From positions 1 through 36,697 of the forward strand of contig JAZUAN010000033.1 in NCBI GenBank assembly GCA_045638005.1: a stretch of DNA of 36,697 bases. Reading direction: 5' to 3'. Made by a program: the position numbers and the translations under genes. The notes beneath the pieces are model-generated. The model saw nothing but the letters and a program-made list of their open reading frames with translations. It was not told the origin of the DNA and did not search any database. The first letter of the stretch is position 1, and every line of letters starts with the position of its first letter. This document shows positions 30,911 to 36,697 of this stretch, one piece after another. This stretch comes from URNF01 sp045638005. GTDB taxonomy: Bacteria; Bacillota; Clostridia; Oscillospirales; Acutalibacteraceae.

Positions 30911-31024
30911 CTATAAACAAGCAATCAAACGATTAGTTAATTCATAATCATAAGACGTTAAGGCGCTCTTCGCACAGATACTAATATTCCAATTTCCCTT
31001 GTATCGCGTTAAAATTTTCTCCAA
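30911..31024 (-). pseudogene. Possible remnant of a C-terminal coding segment
   Basis: One minus-strand frame stays open across this gap and translates to 37 residues of balanced, protein-like composition (ending SALTSYDYELTNRLIACL) before TAG at 30913-30911. It has no ATG and no SD, and its upstream end overlaps the end of the 2-epimerase gene in another frame. It could be the tail of a decayed polysaccharide gene. At this length chance is a real alternative. Confidence 0.2.
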
Positions 31025-32193
31025 ACCATTTTATTCACAACGCCTGTATAGGACTGGATGATTTTAACAACCTTTGTGGAAACATTTTCCTCCACATAAT
31101 CCGCCACGGGAATACCGAATTGCTTATCCGCTTGCATGGAAACAGCAGTATCTACCGCCTGCAACAGAGATACCTCGTCGATGCCGGCAAGAATAAAGCA
31201 AGCCTTATCCAGCGCTTCGGGACGCTCAGTAGAAGTGCGAATACAGATAGCAGGGAAAGGTCTGCCGATGGAGGTAAAGAAACTGGATTCCTCCGGCAAT
31301 GTACCGGAATCGGATACCACGGCAAAAGCATGCATCTGCAAATGGTTATAATCATGGAAACCCATCGGCTCATGACATACAACACGCTTGTCCAGTTTAA
31401 ATCCGCTTTCCTCCAAGCGCTTTTTAGAACGCGGATGGCAGGAATATAAAATCGGCATATCGTATTTTTCAGCCATTTTATTTATCGCGGAAAACAGCGA
31501 AAGAAAATTCTTTTCGGTATCGATATTTTCCTCGCGATGTGCAGATAAAAGAATATATTTTTTCGCTTTCAAGCCTAGTTTTGCCAAGATGGAGGAGTTT
31601 TTGATCTGCGAAAAATTGTTGTGCAGCACTTCCGCCATAGGTGAGCCGGTCACATAGGTGCGTTCGCGCGGTACACCGCATTCCGCCAAATACCGACGTG
31701 CATGCTCGGAATACGCCAGATTGACATCCGAGATAATGTCAACGATACGGCGGTTGGTTTCCTCAGGCAAGCACTCGTCCTTGCAACGGTTTCCCGCTTC
31801 CATGTGGAAAATCGGAATATGCAGACGTTTAGCTGCAATTGCACTAAGGCAGGAATTTGTGTCACCTAAAATCAGCAAGGCATCCGGTTGGATCTGATTC
31901 ATCAATTTATAAGAACAGTTGATGATATTGCCGACCGTAGCCCCCAGATCATCCCCCACTGCATCCATATACACTTCAGGATCACCAAGTTGCAGATCCT
32001 TGAAAAACACACCGTTCAAATTGTAATCATAGTTTTGACCGGTATGTGCAAGGATGCAATCGAAATACCGACGGCATTTTTCGATGACAGCTGCCAAACG
32101 GATAATCTCCGGGCGGGTGCCGACAATGATCAGCAATTTTAGCTTGCCATTATCTTTAAAAGAAATATCACTGTAATCGGTTTTGATGCTCAT
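31009..32193 (-). CDS. capG: UDP-N-acetylglucosamine 2-epimerase, CapG/FnlC type
   Basis: This 394-residue epimerase of the WecB/CapG family acts in the last step to UDP-N-acetyl-L-fucosamine. Diagnostic segments are LLIIVGTRPEIIRLAAVIEKC (about 20-40), HTGQNYDYNLNGVFFKDL, LILGDTNSCLSAIAAKRLHIPIFHMEAGNR (about 105-134) and PEETNRRIVDIISD. The C-terminus IIQSYTGVVNKMVWRKF is as in CapG. A start at ATG 32193 is chosen because an upstream in-frame TTG lies inside capF; GGTGG acts as SD. CapG rather than ordinary WecB is inferred mainly from its place directly after capE and capF. It is the last gene of the locus in this window. Confidence 0.9.
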   Translation of the reverse strand: MSIKTDYSDISFKDNGKLKLLIIVGTRPEIIRLAAVIEKCRRYFDCILAHTGQNYDYNLNGVFFKDLQLGDPEVYMDAVGDDLGATVGNIINCSYKLMNQIQPDALLILGDTNSCLSAIAAKRLHIPIFHMEAGNRCKDECLPEETNRRIVDIISDVNLAYSEHARRYLAECGVPRERTYVTGSPMAEVLHNNFSQIKNSSILAKLGLKAKKYILLSAHREENIDTEKNFLSLFSAINKMAEKYDMPILYSCHPRSKKRLEESGFKLDKRVVCHEPMGFHDYNHLQMHAFAVVSDSGTLPEESSFFTSIGRPFPAICIRTSTERPEALDKACFILAGIDEVSLLQAVDTAVSMQADKQFGIPVADYVEENVSTKVVKIIQSYTGVVNKMVWRKF

Positions 32194-32194
32194 T

Positions 32195-33376
32195 TTATTC
32201 CACCACCTCAAAGAAAGTATCAGGTTTTTCGGGATTAAAAGCCTCGTTCGCCCACATAAAGGTCACCATATCCTCGGTATCAGACAGGTTGATGATATTA
32301 TGGGTATACCCCGGTATCATCTCTACAACCTGCAATTTTTCGCCGCTGACGCGGAATTCCACCACAGGGAAAAGTTGTCCGTTTTCGTCTTCGCCGATTC
32401 TGCGAAGCTGAATGAGGCCCTCACCTTTCACAACCAAAAACTTTTCATTCTTGGAATGATGCCAATGATTGCCTTTGGTAATGCCCGGACGAGAAATATT
32501 AACACTGAATTGACCTCTGTCAGGTGTGCGAATAATTTCGGTAAAACTGCCGCGATCATCTTTGTTCATTTTCAGATCGTAGATAAACTTGTCCGCCGGC
32601 AGATAAGAAAGATATGTACTGTACAGCTTGTACACCAACGGATCTATAAAATTCGGCACTTCCGCCGTCTCTCGCATAGCGGGAAAACTTTGAATAGTAT
32701 CCGCTATAAAGCCGAGTGTGGTGTGATACTGTACGGGGACGGTGCAATATTGCCCTTCTTTTGTAGCATCTCCTCCCAGCGCACGAAGCATCTCAGCAAC
32801 CAAATCATCGATATAAACAAGCTGCATTTCTACCGTGGGATCATTCACTTGGATTTCTAAGTTGTTTGCAATATTATGACAGAAAGTTGCAATCGCACTG
32901 TTATAATTTGGACGGCACCATTTACCAAACAAGTTTGGAAAGCGATACACCATCACTTTTGCGCCGGTTTTGGTAGCGTACGCAAACGCCAGTTCTTCCC
33001 CCGCCTTCTTGCTTTCGCCGTACGCACTCCCTGCATAACGACCTTCAAGAGACGCTTGAATAGAACTTGAAAGAACAATGGGACAGGTATTGCCGTGTTT
33101 TTCCAAAGTATCCAGCAAATCCGAGAAAAAATCACGGTTGCCTTGCATAAATTCTTCTGTGCTTTGCGGACGATTAACACCGGCAAAATGAAAAACGAAA
33201 TCGGCGCTTTTGCAATACGTATCCAGCAAGGACGGATCGGTATCCACATCATACAGATAAATCGAATCAATTTGCAATTCCGGGTGTGTACGATCTTTTC
33301 CGTCTTTGATATTTTGTAATGCCGTAGTTAGATTTTTCCCTACAAATCCCTTTGCACCGGTAATTAAAATATTCAT
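32195..33376 (-). CDS. capF: Bifunctional reductase/epimerase CapF (FnlB) of UDP-L-FucNAc synthesis
   Basis: This 393-residue two-domain enzyme has an N-terminal SDR domain with MNILITGAKGFVGKNL (1-16) and HFAGVNRPQSTEEFMQGN (about 63-80). The C-terminal zinc cupin (about 270-393) has PGITKGNHWHHSKNEKFLVVKG, with the His cluster, and PGYTHNIINLS. This pairing of SDR and cupin is specific to CapF/FnlB: the cupin epimerises C3 of the 4-keto sugar and the SDR reduces it. Only one base separates its stop from the capG start. With capE upstream and capG downstream the full CapEFG set is present and in reaction order. Confidence 0.94.
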   Translation of the reverse strand: MNILITGAKGFVGKNLTTALQNIKDGKDRTHPELQIDSIYLYDVDTDPSLLDTYCKSADFVFHFAGVNRPQSTEEFMQGNRDFFSDLLDTLEKHGNTCPIVLSSSIQASLEGRYAGSAYGESKKAGEELAFAYATKTGAKVMVYRFPNLFGKWCRPNYNSAIATFCHNIANNLEIQVNDPTVEMQLVYIDDLVAEMLRALGGDATKEGQYCTVPVQYHTTLGFIADTIQSFPAMRETAEVPNFIDPLVYKLYSTYLSYLPADKFIYDLKMNKDDRGSFTEIIRTPDRGQFSVNISRPGITKGNHWHHSKNEKFLVVKGEGLIQLRRIGEDENGQLFPVVEFRVSGEKLQVVEMIPGYTHNIINLSDTEDMVTFMWANEAFNPEKPDTFFEVVE

Positions 33377-33392
33377 TGTAAATCCCCGATCA

Positions 33393-34436
33393 TCAATAAG
33401 AAATGCCCATACTGTCTAATTCATCACGGATGTACTGCAAGGTGAGCAATTTTTCTTTTACCTGCTCTACAGAAAGCAGATCTGTATTATTGGAATCAAA
33501 TTCGCTCAAAGCATTACGGGTGATATCGCCGTCTTTAAAATACTTATCATAGTTGAGTCCGCGATTATCGGCGGGCACACGGTAAAAGTCACCCATATCC
33601 ACGGCGCCGGCACATTCCTCATTGGTAAGTAAGGTCTCGTACAATTTTTCGCCGTGACGAATACCGATAACCTTAATTTCGGTTTCGGGATTAAACAGTC
33701 CGGTCACAGCCTTAGCTAACGTTTCAATGGTACAAGCAGGCGCTTTTTGCACCAGGATGTCGCCATTCACGCCGTTTTCAAACGCAAAAAGCACAAGATC
33801 CACCGCTTCGTCCAAAGACATAATGAAACGGGTCATGGTAGGCTCGGTAATGGTAATGGGATTGCCGTTTTTGATCTGATCGATCCAGAGCGGCACAACC
33901 GAACCTCTGGAACACAGCACGTTACCATAACGGGTACAACAAATTTTGGTAGAAGTGGTCGTTCTGGCTTTTGCCACCGCAACACGTTCTTCAAGCGCTT
34001 TGGTGATACCCATTGCATTCACCGGATACGCCGCTTTGTCGGTGGAAAGGCAGATAACACATTCAACACCTTCGTCAATAGCGGCAGTCAGCACGTTATC
34101 AGTACCGATAACATTGGTGCGTACCGCCTCCATCGGAAAGAACTCACAGGAAGGTACCTGTTTGAGTGCTGCGGCATGGAAAATATAATCCACACCATGC
34201 ATAGCACCTTTCACGCTATTGAGATCGCGTACATCACCGATGTAGAATTTCACCTTATCGGCAACCTCAGGCATCTTCGCCTGGAATTCATGACGCATAT
34301 CATCCTGTTTTTTCTCATCTCTGGAAAACACACGGATTTCACCAATGTCGGTTTTCAAAAATCTGTTTAATACCGCATTGCCAAACGAACCGGTACCACC
34401 GGTGATGAGCAGCGTTTTGTTAGCAAATAAAGACAT
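33393..34436 (-). CDS. capE: UDP-GlcNAc 4,6-dehydratase/5-epimerase CapE (FnlA)
   Basis: This is a 347-residue SDR of the polysaccharide biosynthesis protein CapD/CapE group. The nucleotide-binding TGGTGSFG is at 12-19, and HAAALKQVPSCEFFPMEAVRTNVIGTDNV is at about 87-115. The catalytic region STDKAAYPVNAMGITKALEE has Met in place of the usual SDR Tyr in the YxxxK motif (M-G-I-T-K), as expected for inverting dehydratases. It converts UDP-GlcNAc to the 4-keto-6-deoxy-L-sugar nucleotide. The GGGAGG SD and 16-nt gap to capF indicate an operon. PseB-like function is an alternative, but capF and capG at the next positions favour FucNAc. Confidence 0.93.
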   Translation of the reverse strand: MSLFANKTLLITGGTGSFGNAVLNRFLKTDIGEIRVFSRDEKKQDDMRHEFQAKMPEVADKVKFYIGDVRDLNSVKGAMHGVDYIFHAAALKQVPSCEFFPMEAVRTNVIGTDNVLTAAIDEGVECVICLSTDKAAYPVNAMGITKALEERVAVAKARTTTSTKICCTRYGNVLCSRGSVVPLWIDQIKNGNPITITEPTMTRFIMSLDEAVDLVLFAFENGVNGDILVQKAPACTIETLAKAVTGLFNPETEIKVIGIRHGEKLYETLLTNEECAGAVDMGDFYRVPADNRGLNYDKYFKDGDITRNALSEFDSNNTDLLSVEQVKEKLLTLQYIRDELDSMGISY

Positions 34437-34453
34437 TGTTGTTTCCTCCCAAA

Positions 34454-35362
34454 TTAGCGCTTCGGTAAAGTAATCATATCACCAAGTTTTTTATCCCAAC
34501 TGTCAGGGATAAAAACTGAAAGTCCACTTGCGTGAAAAAAGGTAATCTCCCCAAAATATATCTTTCCGGCGATTTCATAAAGATCAATTCGAGCAGAACA
34601 AATGGATTTAGACAGCGTTGCCGCCATTTCCTTCATCTCTTCAAACAATTCTGGTTTTTCTATATTTTTCGAACTGCAAGGATGAATATTTTCAATATCC
34701 AAATGTTTAAAATCCATATCAAAGAAATCAAATTTACAATCTTGATTCCTATCAGTAGCCACAAACATGATTTCAGGTTTGCCGTCAAAGCAGAAAAATT
34801 TATAATCATTAATATCGGTCTCGCCTGCCGGCGTCATATATTTTTCTGCTATAATACGCGGTTTTACATCCTTATACGGCCATTCTCTGCTGATTTTATA
34901 GTAATCGGTTTTGAGAGCTTTGGTAAGTTTTTTTTTGGCAATATCCTTATCAAAGCTTTTCTTATCACGACAGATAACTACATCACCCGAGCCGTGGGTA
35001 CATTTCAACACAAATTGATCAGGCAAAGTGTCAAAATCAATTTCATCAAAGCTATTATATACACCAAGTGTCGGAATGATGTGTTCTTCTCCTATGATAG
35101 ATGCCACATACTTTTTGGCTTCACATTTATCCACCATGGTGGTATATTCCGGCTTGCGGTTATATAATTTCAGCCATTGCAGTTTTTCATTAAAGGTTTT
35201 CGGATTTTCAAGGTCCAGTTCCTTTAGGAAAATATTTTTATACTGTATTTTCAGCGCTATCTTGTCCGGCAAAAAACGGAAGATCGCACTGCTTGCGAAT
35301 TTCTTCATGAAAATTCGCGGTGTGTGAAACATAGTATAAATTTTTCTTTTTAAAGCATTCAT
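34454..35362 (-). CDS. TupA-like ATP-grasp protein (polysaccharide-modifying ligase)
   Basis: This 302-residue member of the TupA-like ATP-grasp group is named after a Bacillus teichuronopeptide gene. Characteristic blocks are NPKTFNEKLQWLKLYNRKPEYTTMVDKCEAKKYV (about 53-86), DQFVLKCTHGSGDVVICRDK (about 115-134, ATP-binding) and IAEKYMTPAGETDINDYKFFCFDGKPE (about 170-196), with a metal-binding C-terminal DLYEIAGKIYFGEITFF. Such proteins are thought to attach amino acids or similar groups to surface glycans. The ATG overlaps the flippase TGA (ATGA). Acceptor and donor are unknown. Confidence 0.88.
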   Translation of the reverse strand: MNALKRKIYTMFHTPRIFMKKFASSAIFRFLPDKIALKIQYKNIFLKELDLENPKTFNEKLQWLKLYNRKPEYTTMVDKCEAKKYVASIIGEEHIIPTLGVYNSFDEIDFDTLPDQFVLKCTHGSGDVVICRDKKSFDKDIAKKKLTKALKTDYYKISREWPYKDVKPRIIAEKYMTPAGETDINDYKFFCFDGKPEIMFVATDRNQDCKFDFFDMDFKHLDIENIHPCSSKNIEKPELFEEMKEMAATLSKSICSARIDLYEIAGKIYFGEITFFHASGLSVFIPDSWDKKLGDMITLPKR

Positions 35363-36697
35363 GGATTTCTTCGCCTCTTCATTAGATTTTTTAATGTATT
35401 CACCAATTCAAATATTGTATCACGATCGAAAATCAACATCCAAATGAACACTACTCCCAAAACGATTACAGCCGTCATTACTGCCATGCCAATCCAACCG
35501 ATCAGTGAGTCATTTTGTAACGGAAACATCACGCTAAAAACATAACAAAGCATTAACACAGGAAGCCAAATCACTAATTTCTTGAGATAAGACTTATTAG
35601 AACGTTTCACAATATGTTTATTGGTATACCACACCAACAAAGGGGTGCGAAACAGCGCACCTGCGATAGTACCGATAAGCACACCGTATATACCCCAAAA
35701 TCTAACCATAACGATCGAGAGCACAAGGTTTATCACCGCCTCAATGACGGCATAATATTTCACCTGTTTGAAATGACCCGCGGAATTGATACAAACGATT
35801 GAGGGAATTCTCAAATTCACCAACAGTTTTGCAAGAATGAATAAAATTGGCAGACCCATTAACACATAGTTTGCATCCATGTTTTGGGTATACACTTCAA
35901 TGAAAGGTCTGAACAGCAATATAGCAACAGAATACAAATAGAAAGTTAAAAAGAAGTAAACAGACTCAAATTTTTCGAATTTATTGCGAAACTCATCGAA
36001 ATCTGCATAGTAGGTTTTGCCGATACCCGCAAACACAGCTTCGCGGCAACTGCTGAGTACATTTCCAAGGCCGGAGGTTACAAAATGATAAACAGAATAA
36101 ATACTGGCACTAATCAAACCCGTGGTGCCACTAAGAACCAAAAGATCGGTGCTGTCGATGATCATGCCGGCTATTTCTGCGACCAAAACATCTTTCCGCT
36201 TGGTATCTTTCGATAACTCTATTTTCTGTTTCTTATATTCTTTTAAATACGGGAATTTACGCCGAATGTAGGTGTTAACGATAACAAACCGCATAAGGGA
36301 GGATGCTACCGCTACGCTTTGATACAACAAAATGTTTTCTGCCGTAAACAAAACCGTTAGATGCATCACCGTGCTGAACAGCAGCAACACAATATTGAAT
36401 ATATATATAACAAAGCTTAGATTATGCGCGATCATGATCACACTGTATTTGGCCTGGAAAAAGTATTCCATGACAGCGCTAACACTACGCATGATTAAAA
36501 AAGCAAAAATGATAGTGCTGGGCAGCTGATCCTTTATCAGCAGCGGAGATAACGCAATCACCGGAATAATGACCGTTAAAAACACATATCCCATACGGCG
36601 ATACTGTTTACCGGTGTCCCAATATATTGCCGCAATCTTCTCTTTATCATCGGTAGCAATATACTGAAACATCTGCTGAATAGAAGCCGCAGAAATA
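35359..36697 (-). CDS. Wzx-like polysaccharide flippase, partial (N-terminus beyond window)
   Basis: The frame is open to the right edge, giving about 446 residues. The internal ATG at 36672 is unlikely to be the start, because the frame continues upstream as ISAASIQQMFQYIA, typical of the middle of the first helices. About ten or more hydrophobic helices are spread over the sequence, with a basic segment (IRRKFPYLKEYKKQKIELSKDTKRKD) between two halves, as in Wzx/MATE-type O-antigen transporters. It would flip the lipid-linked repeat unit containing FucNAc. The last helices end in LKNLMKRRRNP. The locus continues beyond the window. Confidence 0.85.
   Translation of the reverse strand, partial: ISAASIQQMFQYIATDDKEKIAAIYWDTGKQYRRMGYVFLTVIIPVIALSPLLIKDQLPSTIIFAFLIMRSVSAVMEYFFQAKYSVIMIAHNLSFVIYIFNIVLLLFSTVMHLTVLFTAENILLYQSVAVASSLMRFVIVNTYIRRKFPYLKEYKKQKIELSKDTKRKDVLVAEIAGMIIDSTDLLVLSGTTGLISASIYSVYHFVTSGLGNVLSSCREAVFAGIGKTYYADFDEFRNKFEKFESVYFFLTFYLYSVAILLFRPFIEVYTQNMDANYVLMGLPILFILAKLLVNLRIPSIVCINSAGHFKQVKYYAVIEAVINLVLSIVMVRFWGIYGVLIGTIAGALFRTPLLVWYTNKHIVKRSNKSYLKKLVIWLPVLMLCYVFSVMFPLQNDSLIGWIGMAVMTAVIVLGVVFIWMLIFDRDTIFELVNTLKNLMKRRRNP

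Noticed and set aside
32183..34370. Long plus-strand frames (32183-32860 and 33747-34370) opposite capF and capE
   Set aside because: capE and capF are unambiguous on the minus strand, and the plus frames are rich in His, Phe and Arg with no SD.

Overview
The window looks like the chromosome of a low-to-mid GC, Gram-positive, spore-forming Firmicute, most likely a gut-type clostridium (Oscillospirales/Ruminococcaceae-like). This rests on the spore-cortex amidase CwlD, a SpoVB-family flippase, ThyX as the visible thymidylate synthase, AGGAGG-type ribosome binding sites, sigma-A-like TTGACA/TATAAT promoters and densely packed ATGA-overlapping operons. The taxonomic call is inference; there is no rRNA or tRNA gene in the window.

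Layout. (1) 1-3749, minus strand: an operon that looks sporulation-linked. A Pro/Gln-rich protein with a beta-sandwich tail is followed by a SpoIID-like protein fused to three peptidoglycan-binding repeats, a two-repeat peptidoglycan-binding protein and a SpoVB/MurJ-type flippase cut by the window edge. None of the first three has a signal peptide. (2) 3861-8122, plus strand: a strong promoter, a folded ~220-nt leader that can mask the Shine-Dalgarno (SD) of potA, then potA-potB-potC-potD (polyamine uptake) and a bidirectional terminator. (3) 8131-9985, minus: a RING/zinc-ribbon DUF2628 membrane protein and galU. (4) 10096-14288, plus: two M42 aminopeptidases, a GNAT protein and a PLP enzyme of the aluminium-resistance/methionine gamma-lyase family. 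(5) 14289-14936: a 650-nt gene-free stretch with a strong promoter, a perfect 15-bp inverted repeat over its start site, two related hairpins, and a 19-nt palindrome just before the SD of a Xer-type recombinase (14937-15929).

(6) 15932-30767, minus: a long housekeeping block. From the upstream end: mutY, dCMP deaminase, an SDR, pepF, rpiB, cwlD, radA, a ComEA-like protein; then from its own promoter thyX, tmk, a GNAT protein, a DJ-1/PfpI protein, 5-formyl-THF cyclo-ligase, mltG and a U32 tRNA-hydroxylation protein; then a class B PBP behind a hairpin. dCMP deaminase, ThyX, Tmk and the folate ligase form a dTMP/folate set. MltG, U32 and PBP echo the yrrL-yrrO-yrrR neighbourhood of Bacillus subtilis. 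(7) 30851-36697, minus: the distal end of a surface-polysaccharide locus: a Wzx-like flippase (cut by the edge), a TupA-type ATP-grasp ligase, and capE-capF-capG for UDP-N-acetyl-L-fucosamine.

The recurrent unexplained theme is RNA structure at ribosome binding sites. The potA leader, the PBP gene, cwlD and the xer gene each have a hairpin that contains or abuts the SD. The potA leader is the best candidate for an undescribed regulatory RNA, and the SpoIID-like/peptidoglycan-binding operon is the best candidate for an under-described protein system.
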